Positions 11,656 to 23,691 are shown, numbered from the stretch's first letter. The stretch is DNA of 64,000 nt from Paramecium pentaurelia (GCA_905183005.1 CAJJDO010000098.1:310001-374000), one strand, 5' to 3'. Translations and numbers: made by a program. Notes: a model not told the origin generated them from the sequence alone.

Positions 11656-14600
11656 ATGTCATCACAAAATAAATAACTCTTATTCTTTAATGGATAACAA
11701 ATTGAAATTTTAGAAAAAATAAATGAAATAGGAAAGATTAAACTATATTCTGGCATCCTAAAAACTTTAGAAAAAAAAATTTTGGTAATTGAGATTAATT
11801 TAAATTTTTAACATAAACATTAAATTTCGTTGTTTGTTAACGATTAAGATCATTATGAATATTATAAGGAAAAATTGCAATTTACTTTTTTAAAAACATA
11901 GAATGATTGTATTTTCTAATTAGATTAACATTAAATATATTTTTGGAATTAATATTTTTAATAATATGAATTCAAACTCCTACCATTTGGATAAAAAGAA
12001 CGATTATTTTATAAGGTATTTATAAATCTAGAAAATTAGTATTGTAGATAAAAAATTAAATAGAAAACTTATGATCTTTGTTTATTTTCAAGAGATCATT
12101 TAGGAAATATTTAATTTAAAGGAATAAATCAACAATTATTTATACATAATAATTTTAACAATCAATTACATCTTTATACAATATAAGAATAAATGTAATT
12201 TGATATTTAATAAGTAAAAGACTTTGGAAACTTATATTTTCAAATACTGACTGATATTGATTATCAATGTAAGATTAATTTGATAAATTATAGAATTAAA
12301 CCAAATGACATTAGAATAAAGAATTCATTTAATCTTAAATTCTCCATTATATGAATGGTAAAAATAATAGATTATTAATTTAATTAATCCTTTATTTGTA
12401 TAAGAACTAACAAAATAACATCTTTTAAATTTATTAAAAGAAAATCATTCTGATATGAAAAATTATTTCAATCAATAATCTAATTAATAAATTGAAATCA
12501 GTTATTAATATACACTTGAGTAATAATAAATTTAAAGTTAATTGAATTATCTTTATTATCATATCAATTAGAATAATGAAGTAATATATTAAGAATATCA
12601 ATATTTAAAAAAAATAAATACTTAGTTTCAAAAATTCATTAACACTAATTTAATTTAATAAACTTTTTCAAATGAAATATAAGATATATTTAAATAATAA
12701 TTAGATGAATTGAAAAGATTGTCTTATTAATTTAATTTCAATTTGAAAAAAACTTTATGTGAAAACTTGATTTTAAAGCATAAAAAACTTCAAAAGAAAT
12801 TAGATACATTTTATTAGCCAACCTAATTTTTAGGTTAATTTGGAACATTATAAATCATTTTGTATTCAAAGTTATAACATTAAAATAAGATGATACAATA
12901 GAATTTAGAATTATAGATTAATAGTAAAAATTTTAATGATGTTCTATCTATCTTATAATTTAATCAATCTTATAATAAATTAAATCAGATTAGTTAAGAT
13001 ATTAAATTAGAGTTTAAAAGTTATTAGAGTTAATTAGTAACTTAATTATTACAAATCAAATAATTATTAGAATCAAATTTAAAAAGAATTTAAACAAAAT
13101 TTTAAGGTGTTAATTTATAATATTTGATGATGGTTGCAACTGAAGATGAATCTGATTAAACTTCATTCATACCCACTATTTTAGAGAGATAATAGTTTCT
13201 TAATAAAATAATATTGGATATAAAAAATGAGAATCCTGATGTTATTGATAAATAAAATAGTAATAAGGTTGATATATTAAGTACATCATAAAAATACCAA
13301 GAATTAGAATATAAAATTAGAAATCTTAATGAAGTTCTAGAAGAAAAATATTTAGAAGTGCTTTAGTTAGAAGAGAAATTAAAAATGAGAAGAATAAATT
13401 TTGTAAATGAAATACGTTAGAAAATTTAGTAGTAATTAGAATTATTAAAATATGAATTTAATACTCAATTTTAATCAATAAAATTATTCTTGATAAATTT
13501 TTCTAAGAATTAAAATCTTATTAATAATTAAGAGTTTATTTAAAATGAAATTAGAATATAATAGATAATCCAGAATTAAATTTATAGGTTTTCTTTAATA
13601 GAAGAACTTTTATAATAATACAATTAGACTAAAAAATAATATTTTCATTCAATTTCAAAGAAAATTGAAAAAGAAAGAATTTATATATAAATTTTGGTTA
13701 ATTAAGAGTTGAAAATACTTAATGAGATATTGAATAAATCTTATGATTCGCAAGATAATTAATTAAAATAAGAGATATTAGAATTTGAATTTATAATTTT
13801 AAAGACATAATATTCTAATGTGATTAATCAATTGTAATAAGAGATATAAAATATTAAATAAAAATTTACTAGTTTGGAAGTAGAATTTTAAGAATAGTTA
13901 TTACTATTAAATAAAATAGAAATTTTATGTTAAGAGAATAAGGAATTAATACATCATTATAAATATATCAATAAAAAATTAGATCATATTTTAAGGAAAT
14001 TAAACGACAAATTTGAAGAAAACAAAAAAAGATTTTATTAATTTTTCAATTTTTTATAAGATGCTAAGGTTAAAATTAATTTACAGTAAGATTAAGAAAG
14101 ATTGTGTTTAGAAATTAAATAAAAAATAATCGAAATATAATAATATTTTGAAATAATATAAAATTAGAATATCGAAAAGAGTAAAGAAGATAAGAGAATA
14201 GAATATTAAAAATTAAGAAATATGATAGAGCTTATCTAAAAGGAAGTAATAATAAAAGGAAATTAGACAGATTTTAATTCCACAGGGTATTATTAATAAT
14301 TAACATTAATAATATTGAGTAAATTTTATCATTTGAGCAGATTTTATTAAAGATTGATGCAATCTAATGTATTAATTAATAATTAATCAATCCAAATATA
14401 AGATTTAGAACTAATAAATTCATATAAAGATATGTATACATAGTTGGAGACTTAGGTAGATTATTATAAGAAATTAGTGATTGAGAATGGCGGATAAGTA
14501 TTTTAGATTGATAATTTACAAGATAAATTAGAAGAGTTAGAAAAGTAAATTGAATAGATGACAAATTATTTATTAAAAGTAATTTAATGCTACATTCAGT

Positions 14601-14716
14601 AGCATTTAAACAAATCACTCTCTTCAATAAAAACGATTGATTAAATATAGAAATTTACTAATTACTTTGAATTTTCTAATTTCTTACCAATTTAATTGAT
14701 AAACTAGAATAGATGA
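11656..14716 (+). CDS. giant coiled-coil protein of unknown function
   Basis: One intron (12269-12293, 25 nt); 1011 residues from ATG 11656, or two more from the in-frame ATG at 11650. The first ~200 residues have alternating hydrophobic strands (for example LVIEINLNFQHKHQISLFVN), which suggests a beta-rich N-terminal domain, possibly C2- or PH-like. From ~220 to the end the protein is almost continuous heptad coiled coil, rich in Gln, Leu, Glu and Lys. Glutamine is mostly TAA/TAG. Proteins like this in ciliates often belong to basal bodies, the epiplasm or the infraciliary lattice, but no motif decides this. It is divergent from the pseudokinase/coiled-coil gene and ends 37 bp from the converging Alba gene. 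Confidence 0.75.
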
Positions 14717-14753
14717 GATTATTATATGTAACTTAAAAATTTTTATTTATTAT

Positions 14754-15076
14754 TCAAATAAAATTCATATTAAAATTTTAGTTATTCAATATCTACAAAC
14801 CATTATCAGTGACTCTTAAAGATACAATGATTTTTGGGTGATATCCTTCTTCAAATATTTCAGTCATTGTTTCAATCTTTTAAATAGTAGCCAAACCTTA
14901 ATCATTAAATTATATAAACAAATCTATTGCAGAGAACCAAGGGCATGAATATCAACTTATTTAAAGTTTTTCAAAAAAATTTTAGAGATGCGCAGAGCAA
15001 AGTTTGGTTCAACAGTATTTGTTATTTAAAATGACATATTTTCAGATTCTAAAATAATTTTCTAGTTTTGATTCAT
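14754..15076 (-). CDS. Alba-domain nucleic-acid-binding protein
   Basis: Two exons, intron 14897-14919 (23 nt, GTTTAT...TTAAG, not the usual GTA...TAG). The 99-residue product matches the Alba fold along its length: a first strand and helix (ITNTVEPNFALRISKIF), the family turn ALGSLQQICLATIQKI with the alpha2 helix, then TMTEIFEEGYHPKIIVSL. Alba proteins bind DNA or RNA. In eukaryotes the small ones include RNase P/MRP subunits (Rpp20/Rpp25) and mRNA-binding factors. Which subfamily cannot be told. The intron was accepted because only its removal restores the Alba core. Confidence 0.78.
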
Positions 15077-15136
15077 AATTGATAAATACTAATAATAAAT
15101 AATTTTATTTAAATTATCATCACATTATATAATAAT

Positions 15137-16228
15137 TCATTACATTTATTTTTCTTCTTAATTGAGCATTTCAATTTCAGCTTCATTATGTTTCATTTCT
15201 GGTCTTTTATATCTTCCAATATTTGATATCTCATATTAACCATAAACACAAACAACGATTGCAAAGATTAAACATGGAATTATAGAAGCTACCCAAGTAG
15301 CTGCCCATTCAACAGTATCATTATAATCAGCAAATTCAACATCCCCATAAAATAATATTTTCTATATTTAATAATATTTATTTACTCCTTTATTGTATTA
15401 TATTTCAATATTTTCCATTTCTACTCTTTACATTCTATTTTATTGATTCTATTACAATAATAAATCCAGTTGATCTTATCTAAAGAATAATGGATTTGTG
15501 GACACATACCAATAAGCAGTTGAACAAGGTCTAAATTATTAAATATCAATACGGGATATTAATTGGTGCCTTATATGTGATATAAGAGGATATATCAGAT
15601 TTAATAGTGCCTAAAATATTTTATTTAAAGTTGAAATCACTCATTGTATCAGCATTCATGTTGAATTATCCACTGAATTTTAATGGCTATTATTCAGACA
15701 ATTTATAGATGGGAAATGAAATAACTGAATAAATTGGTTCAATATCACATAATTAATACAATTGATCCTAGATCATAAATATTTGTAATTCTCCATCAGG
15801 TGTTTAAGATTGAAAATCAAGGCTGTGTTCTGCATATGTGAATTAAAAGAATTCAGATTGATATGAAACATAATTATTTATTCCTTAGCTTCTCATCTTT
15901 ATCCCATCAGTCTTATATTATACAGTTGGACCAGCTGTCCTATTCCTTGTAATTGTTATATTTTCAGGTATATCCAAAATCATTTGTAAATCTAACAATT
16001 AGATAACTGAGCTTTCTATATCCTTTAAATTAGTTGTTGTAGCTGGGCAATTTGGATTTACCTCTAATTTATTATTTCAATCTTACATTTTAAATCATCA
16101 TAATTCCATATTTAACCTGATTTTGGATCAATTATATTAATTGAAAATTAGTAGGATTCATACTTTATAGGTTGTAAGCATAATTGACACAAAACTTAAC
16201 CTATTAAAATTGGCAAAAATTTTAACAT
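15137..16228 (-). CDS. membrane-anchored alpha-carbonic-anhydrase-like protein, zinc ligands lost
   Basis: Three exons; introns 16064-16086 (23 nt) and 15531-15552 (22 nt); 348 residues. It begins with a signal peptide (MLKFLPILIGQVLCQLC). The central ~250 residues follow the alpha-CA pattern: IWNYDDL near the start, SEFFQFTYAEHSLDF, ELQIFM, and near the end NIPPCSTAYWYVSTNPLFF, equivalent to the family's PPCSEGVTW block. In active enzymes the first block is H-F-H and the second contains a third His; here they read Q-F-T and L-Q-I, so all three zinc ligands are missing. A membrane helix follows (WVASIIPCLIFAIVVCVYG) with a ~35-residue acidic cytoplasmic tail. Inference: a cell-surface, catalytically dead CA-related protein, perhaps for adhesion or binding. 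Confidence 0.72.
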
Positions 16229-16801
16229 TTATTTTTAATAATTAAAATTATCTTTTTTATTTATAAATATTAGTTATATTCTCATTATTCTATTTTTTCT
16301 TACTTTCTACAGGAAATACTTTCCACACTTTATATTATATGTATTTTTCTTATTAAATTTAAATTATTATCATATAATCACTAATGATCATAGTTATTAT
16401 CAAAATGCAAATCTAAAATTATAAGCATTTTTCTATAATCTTAATTAAATATAACATTCTGTTAATTATTATTTCTAAATATTTGTGTTGATGTATAAAT
16501 TCGTTATTAAATTGTTTTTTAATTCAATCACACATTGCAATCCTTAATCATTCGAATTATTTGATAATCAAAATCTACCCATAATTATCTGAACTATTTT
16601 TAGTCTTGTTAATAGAGAATAGAATTTGTTAATATCATAATAACGAAATGAGTAATATTTGATATAGAACGAATAAATTTTATAATACTAATTAAAAATC
16701 TAATCTGGTTAGAATTTGTTATGGAAAATTGCAATATTAATATGTAGAATTAATTTTTTATGCTTAAATTCAACCTTAAAAATTTGAACTTAATGAATCT
16801 A

Positions 16802-16832
<31 letters not shown>

Positions 16833-17047
16833 TTAATAATTAATTATTAAATTCATAATCAATTTTATAATAAAATTCTTAACTTTTTTATTAATTAAAA
16901 TGATTAATTGTTCAGTATTTTGATTTTAAATAAAATTTTATAATATTGCCTAATTTATTATAATTTATACGTTCAATTAATAGAAATCTTAAATACTATT
17001 AATAATAACTATTTTAAAAAAAACAGAAAAATATAAATTAATTAAAA
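16229..17047. other. intergenic, AT-rich, with (AT)n tract
   Basis: 820 bp between two minus-strand genes. It holds an alternating AT run at about 16803-16834 and many short A/T runs. No frame on either strand gives a convincing protein. It should contain the promoter of the CA-like gene at its left end. Confidence 0.4.
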
Positions 17048-17362
17048 TCATCTTTTCTTTAGGTATTTCATTTACAATTTCTTAACTTCTTCATCTGAAT
17101 CAGACTCGTCATAATCCTTTAAATTAAATTTAATCTTAGGCATTGCTTTAGATCCTGCACTCTATTCTAATTAATTATTCATCATAATATTCTCTCTAAA
17201 GTCATTAAATAAAATAAATACTTATTATATGATTTCTATATAGATGAAATTAAACCTGATTATTTGATATTTGAAGATTGTATCTATTTTTTTTGGGATT
17301 ATTACTATTATTATTATTATTATTATTGTTATTATGAATATGATTATTATTGTTATTATTAC

Positions 17363-17398
<36 letters not shown>

Positions 17399-19514
17399 GA
17401 TTATTATTAGAATTATAAATATTACTATTACTATTATTACGATTATTATTACTATTATTATTATTATTGTTGTAATTATACTAGTTATTATTACTACAAC
17501 TATTACTATTATTATTACTAATATAATTATTAAGTAAATTAGTCAATTCTAACATATTTGATAGGACTTTCTTATTAAAATGTATTATTAGTCATATAAT
17601 TAAACTATGAAACATCCTTTTATTGATTGAATGTTGGGGATTAAATTTATAAAAAGTGATTTTTATCTGATTGTTAATTCTGTAAAGAAAAAGGTGACAA
17701 GGATTAAGAATGATATTATTAATGATTATTTTCATGTTGAGTATTTCCATTTATATCTTAAATCATGGCTTAATTTCTTTTTATTTATCTTTTAATGTCA
17801 CTATCTTTCATTGAAATAATTAAATCACCTAATGATTATTTTTTATTAGTTGAAATTTTAAATTGATTAGAATTTTCAGAGTTATTTGAATTATTTTATG
17901 AGATTAATTTATTAATTGAATTTCTTGTTGAATTTTACATAGATTCGATCTTATCACATAAAATCTATTATGCAATCTCTTCTATTTCTTATTCTTTTTT
18001 TTTGGATTATGTTTTTAATTTTAATTATTCACTTAAGAAATCTATTTTTTATACAGGTAATCCCATTCTTTTATTTGAAGGATGAAATGTTTATTCATTT
18101 CTTGGAGGACTCATAGGTTATTAAATTTGAGGTTTTTACATCTAATTATTAATATTTAATAATACTTAATGAAGTAAAGCTCTTTACAAATCTATAATTT
18201 GAGTTTACATTAGTTTCAATTATTCTGATTACATAATAACTAATCTTTCAGTTAAATGTTAATTTTAAGGGAAGTTTGCAGATTAATAACTTTGATTAGA
18301 ATCTAAAGGTTAAGGAACTGGTGGTTATTTAACTGTACTTTCCTATTAAAATGATTATTCTATAGTTTAAACAGGTTCTGCAGATTAAAGTTTCTATTTA
18401 TTAATATTTTAGGTAGCAATTGCATTTTTATTTGAGATCTGATTAATATTGTTGATAGGATTATATAGATCTGACACTTTATCTATTTAATTAAAAGGTT
18501 AGGCAGAAGCTAGATCAATTTAATGATTATCAAGATTAAGTATTTTCTCTTAAGATCTTACTATTTTATATTGAGGATCTTCTTGAATACTTACTTCAAA
18601 GAATTATGGAGACTGATTCTTTTGAAATTGAATGAATAAAAATTAGTCATATTAATCTTTACAGATTCTTCTGGTTATGTATGGACTACAAATAAATTCT
18701 GTTAACATAGTCCAAATATATTATCTATTATTTAATGGTTCATCATATGGATCATTTGAATATAACCAAGTACCTATTAAAGGTAATTAAAAGATAAGAG
18801 GATCTTAAATCATTAAAGGAAAGATTCTATTAGATTAATCTAGAGAGAGAAATCCAAATTTATATTGAACTTTTTCTTTCTTTTGACTTGATCTTGATTT
18901 TGTAATCATTTTAGTTAAAGGAGTTTCTACAAATTTATTAGTATGTCTTATTTCTTATAATCTAAATTTGATAGATGGGTAATGTAGGAAAGTAGTGATT
19001 TGATTAGATTTTTAGAAATACAAAGCAAATCTAAATAAATTCAAATAAAGTAGATCAATATTAATTGTATTATATGAGCAGGCTTTCTGATTAATAAATT
19101 GAACAAGTGATTCAACATTCCAATTTGAATTAGTAACCGCAAAGCTTAATAAGATTGGATACATGTTATCATTTTCCAATTTTCTAATTAATAATTAATG
19201 TTTCTTTACTCTTTATAAGTTTCTTCTATGTCATAAGAAATAATATCAATGGATATTGTATTATCAAATTCAAAAGAATTAGTTAATCCATATGCTTATT
19301 TGAATTGTTGATGATACTTAATTTTATGTTGCAATTTATCATTAACAAAGATGGATGGTAAGAATTCTTCACTCTTTAATTCAATTTGAATTGATTTCAA
19401 TTGATACTTGGTGATATAATTATAGAATGAAGGTTGATAAGGAATGAAAGTGAAGAGTTAATTAAAGCTATTGACATCTTATTCTAAATATTCAACGAGG
19501 TCTTAGGTTTGCAT
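17048..19514 (-). CDS. STIL/Ana2-like centriole assembly protein with poly-Gln tract
   Basis: Three exons; introns 19184-19209 and 17196-17221 (26 nt each); 804 residues. Residues ~1-310 resemble the STIL N-terminal domain of animals. The best block is YKFGFLSLDQSNRIF, then DPLIFQLPLIGTWL, ~50 residues, then FIQFQKNQSPQFFEV, in the same order and spacing as the vertebrate block around its P-L-V-G-x-W-L. A short coiled coil follows at ~430-450 (LVIMQSEQLKLMQTQIIDL), in the place of the STIL/Ana2 central coiled coil. A ~75-residue Gln tract coded by TAA/TAG lies at ~655-730 and the end is acidic then basic. STIL/Ana2/SAS-5 recruits SAS-6 in centriole duplication. The match is by eye, so subfamily is probable, not proven. 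Confidence 0.68.
17300..17530. repeat. impure (ATT)n tract coding poly-Gln on the minus strand
   Basis: About 230 bp of ATT/ACT/GTT triplets. Read on the minus strand in the frame of the STIL-like gene, it is TAA/TAG/CAA with rare Ser, His, Leu and Tyr codons, that is a glutamine tract. The plus-strand poly-Ile reading is an artefact. Confidence 0.85.
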
Positions 19515-19727
19515 TTTGAATTTAAATATAACAAATTAATTAATATATCTGAATATATATTAATAAGAGAGTAATAAAAGTAATATAATATTAATGCAAG
19601 TACTATATCAAATGAATTGTGTAAGGAAACATATTTTGAAAAGCAAAACATATTATTTATAAGTCTTAGAAGATTAAATGATCTTAAGTGAAGTAAGTCT
19701 ACTGAATATATATTATAGCATAAAAAT
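19515..19727. promoter_or_regulatory. bidirectional promoter, STIL-like / kinase
   Basis: 213 bp between divergent start codons. AT-rich, with no nameable element. Confidence 0.4.
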
Positions 19728-21242
19728 ATGTTGAATCCTAAGTATATAATACAATATAATTTTGAAACAAGAGTAATGTGGAAGGTTTCAGAACAAGATG
19801 AATTATGTTCATTTGGAATCTACTATGTGAATCGAATTAAATGGTTTGATTCTGATCATAATTCTCTAAATCTACTCAAAATTCACTTGTCTCCTAAAGT
19901 ATTTTTTGGAAATATCTCTATTTTTTATGATTCAGGTTCCATTATTGGATCTGGAGCATCTTCAAAAGTGATACTAAAATTTAAATTAGGTTTGCTTAGT
20001 TAAAGTAAAGAAGAGTATTCTTGAATATGCAGCAAAGTGCATTTCTAAAAAGTATCTCTTATAAAAAAAGTCATCTGATCGAATGGTATAAATTTTTTTA
20101 TTCATTATTAGAATAGATTATAATAAGAAATTTAAATCTTACAGAAAATAGATCATCCTCATTTTGTGAAGTTACATGAAATATACCAAGGAGAGAACTC
20201 TTATTATTTAGTAACAGATTACTTATAAGGAGATACTCTTTATAATTATATAAAAACCTTTCCAGATGATTAAATACCTTCTCATTAAATCAGAGAAGCT
20301 ATCAAAGTTTATATATATAATATTTATATAGATTATATTAACAGCATTAAAATATTTAGAAATTAACAATATAATCCATCGAGATATTAAATTAGAAAAT
20401 ATTTTATTATAAAAATAAAATGATATTACTTCATTAAAGATAATTGATTTTGGTTTGGCTATATATGCATAACCTGAACAAAAAGTAAGTATTTGTGGTA
20501 CCCCTGGATATATTGCCCCTGAAATACTTAAAAATTCTAATAATGATGAATATTTCACTAATAAATGTGACATTTTCAGTGCAGGAGTTATCTTTTATAA
20601 ATTGTAAGATTAATAATAATCATAGATTAACAAAGAAAACATTGTTTCGAGCTTAAAATACAATGGAAATTATGGAACAAAATAAATTATGTCAAGTCAA
20701 TTATCAAGATATTGAATATAAATTATAAAAAGAGGCAATTAGTTTATTAAAATCTATGTTGGATCCAAATCCTAAAACTAGATATTCAGCAACATAATGT
20801 TTGGAACACCCTTATTTTAGTTGTAAACTTGAGAATATTAATATCTTATAAGAGATCTTGGATAAAGCTACAGGGTTTTCTGGTCTATCATAAATTAGTA
20901 AATTAAATTATTATTATTATTTCTATAGAAGAATATAAAGATACCCATTCTATTGGATAAGAATGTTAAGCTGCTTAAATTAAGAAATGCAATCCTACAT
21001 CTTATCGAATTAGAACAGAATAAAGAAAAAGGACAAAAAGTCCAAGAAAATATGCTGAATTTCAATTTTATTGTCCTTCCTTTTGTTAAATGAATTCTTT
21101 TGAAAGTTTAAGTAGTAAAGGATCCTAATCATATTCCAATAAAGTATCCAGAATTGAAAACATAATTAATGATAAATTAGATTCGGTTATTGAAGAAGAT
21201 GAAAAATTTTAATAAAATGTTAAGTAAGTATGTTAAATTTGA
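19728..21242 (+). CDS. Ser/Thr protein kinase (CAMK/AMPK-like)
   Basis: Six exons; introns 19968-19989 (begins GTG), 20086-20111, 20307-20331 (begins GTT), 20604-20625 and 20898-20928; 462 residues. An N-terminal ~70-residue domain with strands and a Trp (MWKVSEQDELCSFGIYYV) precedes the kinase, as in many ciliate kinases; it may be PH-like. The kinase domain has GSGASSKV, YAAKCISKK, HRDIKLEN, IDFGLA, CGTPGYIAPEIL and a SMLDPNPKTRYSA-type C-lobe, so all catalytic residues are present. A ~150-residue basic, Ser-rich tail with RKRTKSPRKY follows. It should be an active Ser/Thr kinase. The substrate is unknown. Confidence 0.85.
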
Positions 21243-21339
21243 ATTAATTTACTAAATGTATGATTTTTATTAGTTTTATTCACATATTTATTAACAATTT
21301 ATTAAGACTTTCATTATTAATTAATATCATAAATAATTG

Positions 21340-21723
21340 ATGAGTGTTAATAATTTAGACACATAGTAATAATAAACCAGAAGTGGATAATCATAGGGAA
21401 CATATCAAACTATTAGATCACATAATATTGAGTTACAAATTAAAACTAATACAATTATTCAACAAGAAAATTCATACCCAAATGTGCCCTAAACTAGAAA
21501 ATCAGAAAAGCTATTATGTTCAAAATGCAATATTCCTGTAGACTCTGATATTTCTTATGAAATGGGAAAAGGAAGTTACGTAGTAATTATTATTTTACTT
21601 GCATTAATAATTACTTCTTTTTTTGCATTTCTCCCTTGCTTATTGAATAATTGCAAAGATGTATAACATAGATGTTCAAAATGTACTAAATTACTAGGAA
21701 CAAAATAATTCTTATTTGGATGA
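21340..21723 (+). CDS. LITAF-domain membrane protein
   Basis: Single exon, 127 residues. The N-terminal ~60 residues are polar and Gln-rich. The C-terminal part is a LITAF domain: a CSKC knuckle, a hydrophobic stretch (VVIIILLALIITSFFAFLP) that dips into the membrane, then a second knuckle HRCSKC. The two Cys pairs bind one zinc and the hydrophobic part anchors the protein on the cytosolic face. Family members (LITAF/SIMPLE, CDIP1) sit on late endosomes and lysosomes. This length is normal for the family. Confidence 0.85.
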
Positions 21724-21891
21724 TAATCTATTCAATTTTCCATATTTAAAAATGCAGTTTTTCATTTTAAATAAGAATTTTATTCATATTTGGCTAAATT
21801 AAAAAAATCATATCTTTTCTTTTCTTAATTAACATTGATCTTATCAGAACAAAGAAAAAATTTAAAATATATTTATGAAAAGTTAATAAAA

Positions 21892-22521
21892 TCACAAAAA
21901 TAATTACGATTTTGCAATGTATCTATGAAACATTCCAGATTCTTTTAATTCTTATTTTTATTATTCAATTCTTGTATCTAAATTTAATTTTCTACCTTCT
22001 TTTAATCCATTAGTATTTTATAAAAATTTAGTTTTCTTCCATTATGATGACATTTATTAATATCTGGCAACAGGATCAGATCTTTTTGGTAAAGTATTAA
22101 ATGATTTTTATTTATAATTATATTTTTTTTGCATTTATTCACTTTAATGAATACTAGAAGTATAAATAGGTTTATAAGATGAAGTAGTAGAAGTAGAAGG
22201 TCTATTTTAAAGTTTGCTAATATTTTTTAATTAATTTGTAGTTTCAATCAATACTTTATGATTAGTTAAATTAGATAGAGCTTTTTTATTTTCAATTTAG
22301 TTTCTTTATGGTAATTTAAATTTAATTCCAGTTTTTTATAATTTTTCATCCTTTTCTAATTCCTCATCTTCATCATTTTCATTATCATTTTCTTGATTAT
22401 CTTCATATATGTTTTATTTGTTATTAGCAAATTAAATGGCTTCAAAATCTTATTTATCATAATCTAAATATTCATCTTCTGGAATAGATGAGATTTCTTC
22501 ATCACTACTATAATTTTACAT
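21892..22521 (-). CDS. acidic-then-basic protein with SDPVARYQ motif, possibly HYLS1-like
   Basis: Single exon, 209 residues. The N-terminal ~70 residues are very acidic (EDNQENDNENDEDEELEK); the middle is Ser/Thr-rich. Near 150 is KRSDPVARYQQMSSQWKK, followed by GLKEGRKL and a charged C-terminal helix. A DPV-x-R-Y...W block near the C-terminus is the feature of HYLS1, a centriole protein needed for cilium formation. The resemblance is confined to this block. It could also be an unrelated basal-body or axonemal protein. Confidence 0.55.
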
Positions 22522-22775
22522 TGTAATTATATTACTAACAGTTAATATTTAAATTTTAATATATAAAGAGAGAATTTGTAAACTATTTATATTAATTAAT
22601 AAAAAGATTGAATGATTTGTAATGAATCTCTAAGATTTATTATAAATTTGTAATTCTTTAATAAATGATTGTAATGTTAAATTTTATAAGGGGGTGGTAT
22701 AGCAGGAATTTAAGAACAGAGGATTAATTAGAGATAATTCAAAGGATTTTTTTAAATATAAAATCTTGTGTGAAA
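22522..22775. promoter_or_regulatory. bidirectional spacer
   Basis: 254 bp between divergent start codons of the HYLS1-like candidate and the CCT gene. A minus-strand standard-code opening in this area is not supported. Confidence 0.35.
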
Positions 22776-23691
22776 ATGAATAGTAATACATAAATGAGAT
22801 AAGAAGGAATAATGGAATGTTCAGGTAATATTGAGAATGAAAACTCAATAATCTACGATGAACCACATTATTCAGCTGATGATGAATAAGTATAATGTTA
22901 TAATAATATAATGTTATAGTAATGTGAAGAATTTGAAAACGAAGTTGAAGTTCCTGTTTACACTCCTTAATAATTGTCTTCTTATAAGAAACCATGTCCA
23001 GTATTTTAAGATGAATTTATATTGGATGAAGATCCTAAAAAGAAAGTATGCCTAGAAGAATGTACTACAACAGAACAATCTGAGGATCATCCAGCTTTAG
23101 GAGATTTAGAAATGTTAGCTGCTATGCTTTTAAAAGAAAATTAGAAAAAGTTTTCATATCCTAAGGATTTACCTGTTCCAACTAATGTAGAGTAACATCT
23201 AGAGAAATTGAAAATGAGATTCAATCCATCTCAAAAATAAGAGGATTTCATATCTACATATGTTAAGAGTGATGATTTACTAAGAATTAAGGTAGGATTA
23301 TGTGAGGAAATACTGAATGATGAAGAAACATAGAAATTTGAAGATTGGGTTGAATAATTATGTACATCAACTAATCATGAATCATTAAAAGAGATGGCAA
23401 GGAAATAGAAAGTTAAGAGATATTTAGAAAAAAAGCATAGTAGAACTTATGAAAAGAAAGTTCATTATCATATTAGATAAAAGGTTGCTGAAGAAAGACT
23501 AAGAGTTAAAGGTAGATTTGTAACATGGACATAAGTAATATATATAATATATATATTATTAGGCTTTGAAAATGTTAAATGAATAATAAGATTCCAAAAA
23601 GTCATGGACATATAATGATTATTTTAAAATCAAAAATTTACTAAATGAAAAGTTTGGAGCCATCAAAAGTGAAAGATCCTTAAAAATTTGA
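22776..23691 (+). CDS. CCT-motif protein, probable transcription regulator
   Basis: Two exons, intron 23535-23562 (28 nt); 295 residues. The first ~190 residues are acidic with scattered Cys. Residues ~205-250 form a CCT motif (as in CONSTANS, CO-like, TOC1): KVKRYLEKKHSRTYEKKVHY, then IRQKVAEERLRVKGRFVT. The R-x-x-x-K-R.., Y-x-x-R-K and RVKGRFV elements match the plant consensus closely. In plants the domain binds DNA with NF-YB/YC partners. A helical C-terminal end (KNLLNEKFGAIKSERSL) follows the intron. The start codon choice is soft, since an in-frame ATG lies at codon 7. Confidence 0.75.

Noticed and set aside
14376..14627. 83-residue minus-strand ORF
   Set aside because: It lies wholly inside the plus-strand giant coiled-coil gene, which is open there in the ciliate code.
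17271..17537. 88-residue plus-strand ORF, almost pure Ile
   Set aside because: It is the antisense of the TAA-coded glutamine tract in the minus-strand STIL-like gene.
20223..20573. 116-residue minus-strand ORF
   Set aside because: It is antisense to the kinase at 19728, across its catalytic loop.
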